Assembly: GCF_001347015.1 (NCBI RefSeq) | Contig: NZ_CFGI01000007.1 | Location: 1-64,000 of the forward strand | DNA from: Streptococcus pneumoniae | GTDB lineage: Bacteria > Bacillota > Bacilli > Lactobacillales > Streptococcaceae | Direction of reading: 5' to 3' | DNA: 64,000 nt | Part shown: piece after piece, positions 28,642 through 37,795 of the stretch | Layout: the number at the start of each line of letters is the position of its first letter | How positions within the stretch are numbered: the first letter of the stretch is position 1 | Translations under genes and position numbers: made by a program | The notes under the pieces: model-generated | Seen by the model: the letters and a program-made list of their open reading frames with translations, nothing else | Told to the model about the DNA's origin: nothing | The model's database searches: none

Positions 28642-28824
28642 ATGGCTCAAATTAAAATTACTTTGACTAAGTCTCCAATCGGACGCATTCCATCACAACG
28701 TAAAACTGTTGTAGCACTTGGACTTGGCAAATTGAACAGCTCTGTTATTAAAGAAGATAACGCTGCTATCCGTGGTATGATCACAGCAGTATCTCACTTG
28801 GTAACAGTTGAAGAAGTAAACTAA
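28642..28824 (+). CDS. rpmD: 50S ribosomal protein L30
   Basis: 60 aa from ATG 28642 ([20 protein letters not shown]), with AAAGGGG upstream. The frame is open further upstream into rpsE, but the family length and ribosome binding site fix this start. Confidence 0.97.
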   Translation: MAQIKITLTKSPIGRIPSQRKTVVALGLGKLNSSVIKEDNAAIRGMITAVSHLVTVEEVN

Positions 28825-28829
28825 TGAAT

Positions 28830-28960
28830 TTTTAGGGGATGTGCAGTATACCATCCCCTAAAACTAGATATAGTCATCTATGATGACGTCGTATAGGCGA
28901 GTTGATGGGGGAGACAACCTTTTCTCCCTTATCGGCGCTAGCATTTTACAAAAGAGGAGA
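28830..28960 (+). promoter_or_regulatory. Hairpins in L30-L15 spacer
   Basis: TTTTAGGGGATG (28832-28843) pairs with CATCCCCTAAAA (28853-28864), a 12-bp stem without a following T run. A second hairpin, GGGGGAGA/TCTCCCTT, lies near 28908-28931. Like the other spacers in the cluster it is structured but not an obvious terminator. Confidence 0.5.
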
Positions 28961-28968
28961 AAATAAAA

Positions 28969-29409
28969 ATGAAACTTCATGAATTGAAACCTGCAGAAGG
29001 TTCTCGTAAAGTACGTAACCGCGTTGGTCGTGGTACTTCATCAGGTAACGGTAAAACATCTGGTCGTGGTCAAAAAGGTCAAAAAGCTCGTAGCGGTGGC
29101 GGAGTTCGCCTTGGTTTTGAAGGTGGACAAACTCCATTGTTCCGTCGTCTTCCAAAACGTGGATTCACTAACATCAATGCTAAAGAATACGCAATTGTGA
29201 ACCTTGACCAATTGAACGTCTTTGAAGATGGTGCTGAAGTTACTCCAGTTGTTCTTATCGAAGCAGGAATTGTTAAAGCTGAAAAATCAGGTATTAAAAT
29301 TCTTGGTAACGGTGAGTTGACTAAGAAATTGACTGTGAAAGCAGCTAAATTCTCTAAATCAGCTGAAGAAGCTATCACTGCTAAAGGTGGTTCAGTAGAA
29401 GTCATCTAA
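28969..29409 (+). CDS. rplO: 50S ribosomal protein L15
   Basis: 146 aa. The Gly/Arg-rich N-terminus ([20 protein letters not shown]) and [18 protein letters not shown] are typical. It is a late-assembly protein of the 50S subunit. secY follows after 12 nt. Confidence 0.98.
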   Translation: MKLHELKPAEGSRKVRNRVGRGTSSGNGKTSGRGQKGQKARSGGGVRLGFEGGQTPLFRRLPKRGFTNINAKEYAIVNLDQLNVFEDGAEVTPVVLIEAGIVKAEKSGIKILGNGELTKKLTVKAAKFSKSAEEAITAKGGSVEVI

Positions 29410-29421
29410 GAGAGGTGACCT

Positions 29422-30732
29422 ATGTTTTTTAAATTATTAAGAGAAGCTCTTAAAGTCAAGCAGGTTCGATCAAAAATTTTATTTACAATTTTTATCGTTT
29501 TGGTCTTTCGTATCGGAACTAGTATTACAGTTCCTGGTGTGAATGCCAATAGCTTGAATGCTTTAAGTGGATTATCCTTCTTAAACATGTTGAGCTTGGT
29601 GTCGGGGAATGCCCTAAAAAACTTTTCGATTTTTGCCCTAGGAGTTAGTCCCTATATCACCGCTTCTATCGTTGTCCAACTCTTGCAAATGGATATTTTA
29701 CCCAAGTTTGTAGAGTGGGGAAAACAAGGGGAAGTAGGCCGAAGAAAATTGAATCAAGCTACTCGTTATATTGCTCTAGTTCTCGCTTTTGTGCAATCTA
29801 TCGGGATTACAGCTGGTTTTAATACCTTGGCTGGAGCTCAATTGATTAAAACTGCTTTAACTCCACAAGTTTTTCTGACGATTGGTATCATCTTAACAGC
29901 TGGTAGTATGATTGTCACTTGGTTGGGTGAGCAAATTACAGATAAGGGATACGGAAACGGTGTTTCCATGATTATCTTTGCCGGGATTGTTGCCTCAATC
30001 CCAGAGATGATTCAGGGCATCTATGTGGACTACTTTGTGAACGTTCCAAGTAGCCGTATCACTTCATCTATCATTTTCGTAATCATTTTGATTATTACTG
30101 TATTGTTGATCATTTACTTTACAACTTATGTTCAACAAGCAGAATACAAAATTCCAATCCAATATACTAAGGTTGCACAAGGTGCTCCATCTAGTTCTTA
30201 CCTTCCATTGAAGGTAAACCCTGCTGGAGTTATCCCTGTTATCTTTGCCAGTTCGATTACTGCAGCGCCTGCGGCGATTCTTCAGTTTTTGAGCGCTACA
30301 GGTCATGATTGGGCTTGGGTAAGGGTAGCACAAGAGATGTTGGCAACCACTTCACCAACTGGTATTGCCATGTATGCTTTATTGATTATTCTCTTTACAT
30401 TCTTCTATACGTTTGTACAGATTAATCCTGAAAAAGCGGCAGAGAACCTACAAAAGAGCGGTGCCTATATTCACGGAGTTCGTCCTGGTAAAGGTACAGA
30501 AGAATATATGTCTAAACTTCTTCGTCGTCTTGCAACGGTTGGTTCCCTCTTCCTTGGTGTGATTTCCATTTTGCCGATTGCAGCTAAAGATGTATTTGGT
30601 CTTTCTGATGTTGTTGCCTTTGGTGGAACAAGTCTTTTGATCATTATCTCTACAGGTATCGAAGGAATCAAACAATTGGAAGGTTACCTATTGAAACGTA
30701 AGTATGTTGGTTTCATGGATAGAACAGAATAA
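29422..30732 (+). CDS. secY: Sec translocase channel subunit SecY
   Basis: A 436-aa integral membrane protein with ten predicted helices, the central pore of the Sec translocon with SecE and SecG. Family features include the plug region after helix 1 (TVPGVNANSLNALSG), the NFSIFALGVSPYITASI segment and cytosolic loops with basic residues near VRPGKGTEEY. It is the general housekeeping SecY of the spc operon, followed by adk. Confidence 0.97.
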   Translation: MFFKLLREALKVKQVRSKILFTIFIVLVFRIGTSITVPGVNANSLNALSGLSFLNMLSLVSGNALKNFSIFALGVSPYITASIVVQLLQMDILPKFVEWGKQGEVGRRKLNQATRYIALVLAFVQSIGITAGFNTLAGAQLIKTALTPQVFLTIGIILTAGSMIVTWLGEQITDKGYGNGVSMIIFAGIVASIPEMIQGIYVDYFVNVPSSRITSSIIFVIILIITVLLIIYFTTYVQQAEYKIPIQYTKVAQGAPSSSYLPLKVNPAGVIPVIFASSITAAPAAILQFLSATGHDWAWVRVAQEMLATTSPTGIAMYALLIILFTFFYTFVQINPEKAAENLQKSGAYIHGVRPGKGTEEYMSKLLRRLATVGSLFLGVISILPIAAKDVFGLSDVVAFGGTSLLIIISTGIEGIKQLEGYLLKRKYVGFMDRTE

Positions 30733-30737
30733 AAGTA

Positions 30738-30840
30738 TTTACTGAGTCAGTAAATGCTGAGGGAGTGGAGGTTTAACTCTAACATTAGTGAGAGTTTAGT
30801 CTCCCCTCTTCTATTTTGTTTTTAAATAGGGGTGAAAAGA
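30738..30840 (+). promoter_or_regulatory. Structured spacer secY-adk
   Basis: TTTACTGA/TCAGTAAA forms an 8-bp hairpin (30738-30753). GAGGGAGTGGAGG...TCTCCCCTC encloses CTCTAAC/GTGAGAG (about 30759-30810) and is followed by TTCTATTTTGTTTTT, which could work as a terminator or attenuator. adk then has its own AAGGAG ribosome binding site. Confidence 0.5.
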
Positions 30841-30881
30841 CTTTTTGCTTCTATTTAAAAATAAAATAAGGAGATCAGATC

Positions 30882-31520
30882 ATGAATCTTTTGATTATGG
30901 GCTTACCTGGTGCAGGTAAGGGAACTCAAGCAGCAAAAATCGTAGAACAATTCCATGTTGCACATATCTCAACAGGTGATATGTTCCGAACTGCAATGGC
31001 AAATCAAACTGAAATGGGTGTTCTTGCTAAGTCATACATTGACAAGGGTGAATTGGTTCCTGACGAAGTTACAAATGGAATCGTAAAAGAACGTCTTTCA
31101 CAAGATGATATTAAAGAAACAGGATTCTTATTGGATGGTTACCCACGTACAATCGAACAAGCTCATGCCTTGGACAAAACATTGGCTGAACTCGGCATTG
31201 AACTAGAAGGTGTTATCAACATTGAAGTAAATCCAGATAGCCTCTTGGAACGTTTGAGTGGCCGTATCATCCACCGCGTAACTGGAGAAACTTTCCACAA
31301 GGTCTTTAACCTACCAGTTGACTATAAAGAAGAAGATTATTACCAACGTGAAGATGATAAGCCTGAGACAGTCAAACGTCGTTTGGATGTGAATATTGCT
31401 CAAGGGGAACCAATCATCGCTCACTACCGTGCCAAAGGTTTGGTTCATGACATCGAAGGTAATCAAGATATCAATGATGTCTTCTCAGATATCGAAAAAG
31501 TATTGACAAATTTGAAATAA
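30882..31520 (+). CDS. adk: Adenylate kinase
   Basis: A 212-aa cytosolic kinase (ATP + AMP to 2 ADP). The P-loop is [13 protein letters not shown], the AMP-binding DGYPRTIEQ is present, and a LID domain spans about 125-165. The LID lacks the four zinc cysteines of Bacillus-type enzymes ([15 protein letters not shown] instead), as in other streptococci. Its place between secY and infA is the standard Firmicute arrangement. Confidence 0.97.
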   Translation: MNLLIMGLPGAGKGTQAAKIVEQFHVAHISTGDMFRTAMANQTEMGVLAKSYIDKGELVPDEVTNGIVKERLSQDDIKETGFLLDGYPRTIEQAHALDKTLAELGIELEGVINIEVNPDSLLERLSGRIIHRVTGETFHKVFNLPVDYKEEDYYQREDDKPETVKRRLDVNIAQGEPIIAHYRAKGLVHDIEGNQDINDVFSDIEKVLTNLK

Positions 31521-31534
31521 AGCGTTTTTCATAC

Positions 31535-31563
31535 TTGCAAAAATCCGCTACAAATGTTATACT
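31535..31563 (+). promoter_or_regulatory. Internal promoter before infA
   Basis: TTGCAA (31535-31540), a 17-bp spacer and TATACT (31558-31563). It would allow the infA-rpmJ-rpsM-rpsK-rpoA-rplQ part to be transcribed separately from the spc operon. About 70 nt of leader follow. Confidence 0.75.
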
Positions 31564-31636
31564 GAGATAGTCTGACTTATAATTGTTGTCTCTGTGTCTA
31601 GAGGCATCGAATCGAAATTTATGGAGGTGCTTTTGC

Positions 31637-31855
31637 GTGGCAAAAGACGATGTGATTGAAGTTGAAGGCAAAGTAGTTGATACAATGCCGAATGCAATGT
31701 TTACGGTTGAACTTGAAAATGGACATCAGATTTTAGCAACAGTTTCTGGTAAAATTCGTAAAAACTATATTCGTATTTTAGCGGGAGATCGTGTTACTGT
31801 CGAAATGAGTCCATATGACTTGACACGTGGACGTATCACTTACCGCTTTAAATAA
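31637..31855 (+). CDS. infA: Translation initiation factor IF-1
   Basis: 72 aa, S1/OB-fold, from a GTG start ([20 protein letters not shown]) with ATGGAGGTG upstream. An in-frame ATG at 31583 lies in the leader and would add 18 unrelated residues. IF-1 occupies the 30S A site during initiation. Confidence 0.97.
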   Translation: MAKDDVIEVEGKVVDTMPNAMFTVELENGHQILATVSGKIRKNYIRILAGDRVTVEMSPYDLTRGRITYRFK

Positions 31856-31879
31856 TCGAAAAACTTGGAGGGATAAGAA

Positions 31880-31996
31880 ATGAAAGTAAGACCATCGGTC
31901 AAACCAATTTGCGAATACTGTAAAGTTATTCGTCGTAATGGTCGTGTTATGGTAATTTGCCCAGCAAATCCAAAACACAAACAACGTCAAGGATAA
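31880..31996 (+). CDS. rpmJ: 50S ribosomal protein L36
   Basis: 38 aa ([20 protein letters not shown], ending [12 protein letters not shown]). It carries the zinc ligands CEYC, a third Cys and a His, so it is the zinc-binding form. TTGGAGGG precedes the ATG. Confidence 0.97.
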
Positions 31997-32013
31997 GATA
32001 GAAAGGAGAAAAC

Positions 32014-32379
32014 ATGGCTCGTATTGCTGGAGTTGACATTCCAAATGACAAACGCGTAGTAATCTCATTGACTTATGTTTATGGTATCGGACTTGCAACA
32101 TCTAAGAAAATTTTGGCTGCTGCTGGAATCTCAGAAGATGTTCGTGTACGTGATCTTACATCAGATCAAGAAGATGCTATCCGTCGTGAAGTGGATGCAA
32201 TCAAAGTTGAAGGTGACCTTCGTCGTGAAGTAAACTTGAACATCAAACGTTTGATGGAAATCGGTTCATACCGTGGTATCCGTCACCGTCGTGGACTTCC
32301 TGTCCGTGGACAAAACACTAAAAACAACGCTCGCACTCGTAAAGGTAAAGCTGTTGCGATTGCTGGTAAGAAAAAATAA
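32014..32379 (+). CDS. rpsM: 30S ribosomal protein S13
   Basis: 121 aa. The start [20 protein letters not shown] and the basic [20 protein letters not shown] tail are diagnostic. It forms intersubunit bridges and contacts P-site tRNA. Confidence 0.98.
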
Positions 32380-32396
32380 TATAGGAGGTAAAAGTC

Positions 32397-32780
32397 TTGG
32401 CTAAACCAACACGTAAACGTCGTGTGAAAAAGAATATCGAATCTGGTATTGCTCATATTCACGCTACATTTAATAACACTATTGTTATGATTACTGATGT
32501 GCATGGTAATGCAATTGCTTGGTCATCAGCTGGTGCTCTTGGTTTCAAAGGTTCTCGTAAATCTACACCATTCGCTGCTCAAATGGCTTCTGAAGCTGCT
32601 GCTAAATCTGCACAAGAACACGGTCTTAAATCAGTTGAAGTTACTGTAAAAGGTCCAGGTTCTGGTCGTGAGTCAGCTATTCGTGCGCTTGCTGCCGCTG
32701 GTCTTGAAGTAACAGCAATTCGTGATGTGACTCCAGTGCCACACAATGGTGCTCGTCCTCCAAAACGTCGCCGTGTATAA
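32397..32780 (+). CDS. rpsK: 30S ribosomal protein S11
   Basis: 127 aa starting at TTG ([17 protein letters not shown]) after ATAGGAGG. It has the conserved [15 protein letters not shown] segment and [13 protein letters not shown] end. It lies in the 30S platform near the mRNA exit. The TTG start is rare in this cluster and may lower its initiation rate. Confidence 0.97.
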
Positions 32781-32822
32781 TCATCGCATTACACTGCTTT
32801 TCGTTTAAGAGGGAGTAACTAA

Positions 32823-33758
32823 ATGATCGAGTTTGAAAAACCAAATATAACAAAAATTGATGAAAATAAAGATTATGGCAAGTTTGTAATTGAACCACTT
32901 GAACGTGGCTACGGTACAACTCTTGGTAACTCTCTTCGTCGTGTACTTCTAGCTTCTCTACCAGGAGCAGCTGTGACATCTATCAATATTGATGGTGTGT
33001 TACATGAGTTTGACACAGTTCCAGGTGTTCGTGAAGACGTGATGCAAATCATTCTGAACATTAAAGGAATTGCAGTGAAATCGTACGTTGAAGACGAAAA
33101 AATCATCGAACTGGATGTTGAAGGTCCTGCTGAAGTAACAGCTGGTGACATTTTGACAGATAGCGATATTGAAATTGTAAATCCAGATCATTATCTCTTT
33201 ACAATCGGTGAAGGTTCTTCCCTAAAAGCGACTATGACTGTTAACAGTGGTCGTGGATATGTACCTGCTGATGAAAATAAAAAGGATAATGCACCAGTTG
33301 GAACACTTGCTGTAGATTCTATTTATACACCAGTTACAAAAGTCAACTATCAAGTGGAACCTGCTCGTGTAGGTAGCAATGATGGTTTCGACAAATTAAC
33401 CCTTGAAATCTTGACAAATGGAACAATTATTCCAGAAGATGCTTTAGGGCTTTCAGCACGTATTTTGACAGAACATCTTGATTTGTTTACAAATCTTACT
33501 GAGATTGCTAAGTCAACTGAAGTGATGAAAGAAGCTGATACTGAATCTGACGACCGTATTTTAGATCGTACGATTGAGGAACTGGACTTGTCTGTGCGTT
33601 CATACAACTGTTTAAAACGTGCCGGTATCAATACTGTGCATGATTTGACAGAAAAATCTGAAGCAGAGATGATGAAAGTACGAAATCTTGGACGCAAGAG
33701 TTTGGAAGAAGTGAAACTCAAACTCATTGATTTGGGTCTTGGATTAAAAGATAAATAA
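32823..33758 (+). CDS. rpoA: RNA polymerase alpha subunit
   Basis: 311 aa. The N-terminal domain (assembly; [20 protein letters not shown]) spans about 1-230. After an acidic linker, the C-terminal domain (about 245-305, [20 protein letters not shown]) binds UP elements and regulators such as Spx. It is in the usual place between rpsK and rplQ. Confidence 0.98.
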
Positions 33759-33769
33759 AGGAGGAATAC

Positions 33770-34156
33770 ATGGCTTACCGTAAACTAGGACGCACTAGCT
33801 CACAACGTAAAGCAATGCTTCGCGATTTGACAACTGACCTTTTGATCAACGAATCAATCGTGACAACTGAAGCTCGTGCTAAAGAAATCCGTAAAACTGT
33901 TGAAAAAATGATTACTCTAGGTAAACGTGGTGATTTGCATGCACGTCGTCAAGCAGCTGCTTTCGTACGTAATGAAATCGCATCTGAAAACTATGATGAA
34001 GCAACTGATAAGTACACTTCTACTACAGCACTTCAAAAATTGTTCTCAGAAATCGCACCTCGTTATGCTGAACGTAACGGTGGATACACTCGTATCCTTA
34101 AAACTGAACCACGTCGTGGTGATGCAGCGCCAATGGCGATCATCGAATTAGTATAA
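33770..34156 (+). CDS. rplQ: 50S ribosomal protein L17
   Basis: 128 aa, starting [20 protein letters not shown] and ending in a conserved [14 protein letters not shown]. It is the last gene of the supercluster, followed by the L17 downstream element. Confidence 0.98.
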   Translation: MAYRKLGRTSSQRKAMLRDLTTDLLINESIVTTEARAKEIRKTVEKMITLGKRGDLHARRQAAAFVRNEIASENYDEATDKYTSTTALQKLFSEIAPRYAERNGGYTRILKTEPRRGDAAPMAIIELV

Positions 34157-34170
34157 AATCATCAATTTTG

Positions 34171-34262
34171 TTGAGTGTTATGATGATGGAGTCTTGTGCT
34201 CTTAGTCTAGCTCTGGTCTACCGCTAGGATTTCGGTCCTAGCGGGAACACTCATCATAAGTT
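34171..34262 (+). ncRNA. L17 downstream element (L17DE-like RNA)
   Basis: Directly after rplQ is an RNA with an inner 9-bp hairpin CCGCTAGGA/TCCTAGCGG (34221-34244) and an outer GAGTGTT (34173-34179) that can pair with AACACTC (34246-34252). TTATGATGA (34178-34186) can instead pair with TCATCATAA (34251-34259). Position and shape fit the known L17 downstream element of Lactobacillales, whose function is not known. Assignment is by position and structure only. Confidence 0.65.
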
Positions 34263-34271
34263 GGGATAGTA

Positions 34272-34328
34272 GACGCTTATTTACGAAATTGTTTTTTGCT
34301 TAAGAACAACTTCGTAAGCAGGCGTTTT
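34272..34328 (+). terminator. Ribosomal supercluster terminator
   Basis: ACGC...TTACGAA.TTGTT pairs with AACAA.TTCGTAA...GCGT and is followed by TTTTTG, a long interrupted stem. Confidence 0.8.
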
Positions 34329-34356
34329 TGAGTATTTTCGTTAGAATTATGCTATA
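34326..34356 (+). promoter_or_regulatory. Promoter of ACT-domain / UPF0210 operon
   Basis: TTGAGT near 34328, about 17-19 bp, then TATACT at 34352-34357. It drives the next two genes. Confidence 0.5.
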
Positions 34357-34420
34357 CTAATTGAAAAGAATCCTGTTTAATGTTCAGGTTTCCTATTAAA
34401 AGAAGAATTGGAGTTTGTTT

Positions 34421-34687
34421 ATGAAAGCGATTATAACTGTTGTTGGTAAAGATAAATCTGGAATTGTTGCAGGTGTTTCTGGTAAAATTGCAGAATTGGG
34501 TTTGAACATTGATGATATTTCTCAAACTGTCTTGGATGAATATTTCACGATGATGGCTGTCGTCTCTAGTGATAAAAAGCAAGATTTTACCTATCTTCGT
34601 AATGAATTTGAAGCTTTTGGGCAAACTTTGAATGTAAAAATCAATATTCAGAGTGCAGCGATTTTCGAAGCTATGTATAATATCTAG
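34421..34687 (+). CDS. ACT domain protein (UPF0237)
   Basis: 88 aa from ATG 34421 (MKAIITVVGKDKSGIVAGVS), a single ACT domain of the GcvR-like UPF0237 family; such domains bind amino acids or other small ligands. ATG 34415 is possible but lies too close to the ribosome binding site. It sits 9 nt before the UPF0210 gene, a widely conserved pair, suggesting the ACT protein is the regulatory partner of that enzyme-like protein. Confidence 0.9.
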   Translation: MKAIITVVGKDKSGIVAGVSGKIAELGLNIDDISQTVLDEYFTMMAVVSSDKKQDFTYLRNEFEAFGQTLNVKINIQSAAIFEAMYNI

Positions 34688-34696
34688 GAGGCGCAT

Positions 34697-36034
34697 ATGG
34701 ATATTAGACAAGTTACTGAAACCATCGCCATGATTGAGGAGCAAAACTTCGATATCAGGACTATTACCATGGGGATTTCCCTATTAGACTGTATTGATCC
34801 AGATATCAATCGTGCTGCGGAGAAAATTTATCAAAAGATTACGACCAAGGCGGCTAATTTAGTGGCTGTTGGTGATGAGATTGCAGCTGAGTTGGGAATT
34901 CCAATCGTTAATAAGCGTGTATCGGTGACTCCTATTTCTCTGATAGGGGCAGCGACAGATGCGACGGACTACGTGGTTCTGGCAAAAGCGCTTGATAAGG
35001 CTGCGAAAGAGATTGGAGTGGACTTTATTGGTGGTTTCTCTGCCTTGGTACAAAAAGGGTATCAAAAGGGAGATGAGATTCTTATCAATTCTATTCCTCG
35101 TGCTTTGGCTGAAACGGATAAGGTTTGCTCGTCAGTTAATATCGGCTCAACCAAGTCGGGTATTAATATGACGGCTGTGGCAGATATGGGACGTATTATC
35201 AAGGAAACGGCTAATCTATCAGATATGGGTGCAGCCAAGTTGGTTGTATTTGCTAATGCTGTTGAGGACAATCCATTTATGGCGGGTGCCTTCCATGGTG
35301 TTGGGGAAGCAGATGTTATCATCAATGTCGGAGTTTCTGGTCCTGGTGTGGTGAAACGTGCCTTGGAAAAAGTTCGTGGACAGAGCTTTGATGTAGTAGC
35401 CGAAACGGTCAAGAAAACTGCCTTTAAAATCACTCGTATCGGTCAATTGGTTGGTCAAATGGCCAGTGAGAGACTGGGTGTGGAGTTTGGCATTGTGGAC
35501 TTGAGTTTGGCGCCAACTCCTGCGGTTGGAGATTCTGTTGCACGTGTTCTTGAGGAAATGGGGATAGAAACAGTTGGAACGCATGGAACGACGGCTGCCT
35601 TGGCTCTCTTGAATGACCAAGTTAAGAAGGGCGGAGTTATGGCCTGCAACCAAGTGGGTGGTTTATCAGGTGCCTTTATCCCAGTTTCTGAGGATGAGGG
35701 AATGATTGCTGCAGTGCAAAATGGCTCTCTTAATCTGGAAAAACTAGAAGCTATGACGGCTATCTGTTCCGTTGGTTTGGATATGATTGCCATTCCGGAG
35801 GATACACCTGCTGAAACCATTGCGGCTATGATTGCGGATGAGGCTGCAATTGGTGTCATTAACATGAAAACAACAGCTGTACGTATCATTCCCAAAGGAA
35901 AAGAAGGCGATATGATTGAGTTTGGTGGTCTTCTTGGTACAGCTCCAGTAATGAAAGTCAATGGGGCTTCGTCTGTCGATTTCATCTCTCGCGGTGGACA
36001 AATTCCAGCACCAATTCATAGCTTTAAAAATTAA
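34697..36034 (+). CDS. UPF0210 (DUF711) family protein
   Basis: A 445-aa cytosolic protein of the UPF0210/DUF711 family, with a fold related to glycyl-radical-type barrels in solved members but no cofactor known to me. Conserved regions seen include [35 protein letters not shown] and [20 protein letters not shown]. It forms an operon with the ACT gene (AGGAGGCG ribosome binding site). It has no established reaction and should not be called pyruvate formate-lyase on fold similarity alone. Confidence 0.88.
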   Translation: MDIRQVTETIAMIEEQNFDIRTITMGISLLDCIDPDINRAAEKIYQKITTKAANLVAVGDEIAAELGIPIVNKRVSVTPISLIGAATDATDYVVLAKALDKAAKEIGVDFIGGFSALVQKGYQKGDEILINSIPRALAETDKVCSSVNIGSTKSGINMTAVADMGRIIKETANLSDMGAAKLVVFANAVEDNPFMAGAFHGVGEADVIINVGVSGPGVVKRALEKVRGQSFDVVAETVKKTAFKITRIGQLVGQMASERLGVEFGIVDLSLAPTPAVGDSVARVLEEMGIETVGTHGTTAALALLNDQVKKGGVMACNQVGGLSGAFIPVSEDEGMIAAVQNGSLNLEKLEAMTAICSVGLDMIAIPEDTPAETIAAMIADEAAIGVINMKTTAVRIIPKGKEGDMIEFGGLLGTAPVMKVNGASSVDFISRGGQIPAPIHSFKN

Positions 36035-36048
36035 GAAAATAGGAGAAA

Positions 36049-37563
36049 ATGATGAAAAAAGAAATGAAACATGCTTTAGTAGCTTTAGGACTGTCGACTT
36101 TACTAGTCCCAACTTTCGCCAATCAAGTAGTTTATGCGCAGGAAGAAAGCCATGAAACTACCACTAGTGTGAGTCCAGAAGAGATTAAGAAAGAAATAGA
36201 TAAAATTAAAAAATCTTATATAGAATTACAGGATAAGAATAAGCAGAAGCTATTGAATGAGATTGAGCAAATTGATTGGAAGATAATTTCTTTTTCTCAG
36301 GATGATGTAAAAGAAATCAAGAACAAAATCCCTGAAATATTGTCAAATCGTAATCAATGGATGTTCGAATCTTTGAAGAGACAAGAAGAGGAAATTGCAA
36401 ATTATCCTCATTTTCCATATTGGAAATCTAGATTATATGATATTGTTTCACTTGAAAGAAATGAATCATTGCTGAAAGAGCTTAGAAGAGACATTAACAG
36501 AGTGATTTTCCATATTGCAGTTCTAAAAAAGAAAGAGCGCATCATTTCACAAATAACTAACAATCCATATTATACAAATGTCGAGAGAGAAAATATGCTA
36601 AAAGAAGCTTCATTAGCATATAATAGTTACGAGGGTCCAGGTGGGCCTAGATGGATTTCTATATATTTGCCTTCATATTCTGATATAAATGAAGATGTAA
36701 ATATATATACTAAAAAAATAGTTTCTATGTTGTCTGACGATTTTCAAGCATTTTCATTAGCACCTACTGAAAAGAATATCAGAGAAGTTAATGCTGTTGC
36801 CTTTATGGAGAAGACAGCCATTAGTAATGACGATTCACTTTCGAAAGCAGATAAAGTTTCTATGTTTGGTAAGATTGATGACATAGTAGAAGAAGCTGTT
36901 AGAAAGATAAAAACAGAAGCGGATATAAGTGAGAATAGTAATTACAAAAATAGTAGAATGCTCTCCCCTGAAGAGTTATCTGTATTTACTAAGCGTATTG
37001 AGGACGTTTACCAAGGCAAAGCTAAGCCAAAGGTGACAAAAGAAGAGGCTATTCAAGCAGTTTCTACTGTTACATCAGCCACAGTTTCATCTTCATCTCA
37101 AGCTACCGTTACTGCTAATGGAGAGACTAAGAAGGATTATCAAGCAAGTAAGTGGTTTAAAGAGTCTGGGAAATGGTACTACAATGACCTTTCTGGCAAT
37201 CTTGTAAGAAACCGTTGGGTAGGCCGTTATTATCTAAAAGCAGATGCTTCAATGGCTGCAAGCGAATGGATTTATGATGAAGATTATAAGAGCTGGTTTT
37301 ATGTAGATTCAACTGGTAGCTATGTGGAGAAAGCTTGGCAGGGTGAATATTATCTAAAACGTGGCGGTTACATGGCTAAGAGCGAGTGGGTATTTGATTC
37401 TCAGTATGATAGTTGGTATTATCTGAACCAAGACGGCAAGTACGCTCGTAACCAATGGATTAAGGATGGAGATAAGTGGTATTACTTGCTAGCTGATGGG
37501 AAATTAGCAAAAAATATGACCATTAACGGTTATAAAGTAAATGAAAAAGGTGAATGGGTTTAA
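36049..37563 (+). CDS. Choline-binding surface protein
   Basis: A 504-aa secreted protein. The signal peptide (MMKKEMKHAL VALGLSTLLV PTFANQVVYA) is likely cut after residue 30. A charged, helix-rich region with coiled-coil character spans about 35-330. A short Thr/Ser-rich linker (VSTVTSATVSSSSQATVTA) leads to a choline-binding module from about 370 to the end, with roughly six repeats (WFKESGKWYYNDLSGNLVRN, WYYLNQDGKYARNQWIKDGD). The module would anchor it to phosphocholine on teichoic acids. The N-terminal domain has no family I can name. Its AT-rich, rare-codon middle differs from its neighbours, suggesting transfer. It is 14 nt after the UPF0210 stop, with no terminator seen. Confidence 0.85.
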   Translation: MMKKEMKHALVALGLSTLLVPTFANQVVYAQEESHETTTSVSPEEIKKEIDKIKKSYIELQDKNKQKLLNEIEQIDWKIISFSQDDVKEIKNKIPEILSNRNQWMFESLKRQEEEIANYPHFPYWKSRLYDIVSLERNESLLKELRRDINRVIFHIAVLKKKERIISQITNNPYYTNVERENMLKEASLAYNSYEGPGGPRWISIYLPSYSDINEDVNIYTKKIVSMLSDDFQAFSLAPTEKNIREVNAVAFMEKTAISNDDSLSKADKVSMFGKIDDIVEEAVRKIKTEADISENSNYKNSRMLSPEELSVFTKRIEDVYQGKAKPKVTKEEAIQAVSTVTSATVSSSSQATVTANGETKKDYQASKWFKESGKWYYNDLSGNLVRNRWVGRYYLKADASMAASEWIYDEDYKSWFYVDSTGSYVEKAWQGEYYLKRGGYMAKSEWVFDSQYDSWYYLNQDGKYARNQWIKDGDKWYYLLADGKLAKNMTINGYKVNEKGEWV

Positions 37564-37566
37564 TTT

Positions 37567-37599
37567 TTTAAGTTCTATTTAAGGTTGGATGTGTATACT
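37567..37599 (+). promoter_or_regulatory. CiaR-dependent promoter of csRNA
   Basis: TTTAAG-N5-TTTAAG (37567-37583) is the exact CiaR direct repeat, followed after 10 nt by the -10 TATACT (37594-37599). The two-component regulator CiaRH should activate transcription here. Confidence 0.85.
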
Positions 37600-37605
37600 A
37601 TAATC

Positions 37606-37756
37606 ATTAAATAAAGACCTCCTAATATTATTTGAAACAGATAACACTGATTTAGTTTGAATTTGATTTTCATCTAATATCTTTATTTAATAGAACTCCT
37701 AAACTTTTTCATAATAATCTCCTGCAAAAGTCGCCTGTATGGGTGGCTTTTGTTTT
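37606..37756 (+). ncRNA. CiaR-dependent small RNA (csRNA, long form)
   Basis: About 150 nt. It begins CATTAAATAAAGACCTCCTAA, an anti-Shine-Dalgarno core shared with the other csRNAs here. It has a second ACTCCTAAAC core, a third AATCTCCT core, and ends at a terminator AAAAGTCGCC/GGTGGCTTTT (37727-37751). Compared with the others it has about 55 extra nt (roughly 37625-37680), flanked by ATATTA..TGAAA/TTTCA..TAATAT, that look like an inserted palindrome. csRNAs block translation of target mRNAs by pairing near the start codon. Confidence 0.8.
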
Positions 37757-37767
37757 ATCATCCATGA

Positions 37768-37773
37768 TATAAT
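37768..37773 (+). promoter_or_regulatory. -10 of mutase-like gene promoter
   Basis: TATAAT preceded by TGA (extended -10), about 22 bp upstream of the ATG, so the mRNA has a short 5' leader. Confidence 0.6.
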
Positions 37774-37795
37774 AGAAGCAAACGGAGGACGGAAA

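Noticed and set aside
19518-34156. Many long open frames antisense to ribosomal protein genes
   Set aside because: Shadows of strong codon bias in highly expressed genes; no ribosome binding sites and no protein families.
34697-36034. Calling the UPF0210 protein a formate acetyltransferase
   Set aside because: No RVxGY-type glycyl radical motif and only a distant fold resemblance.
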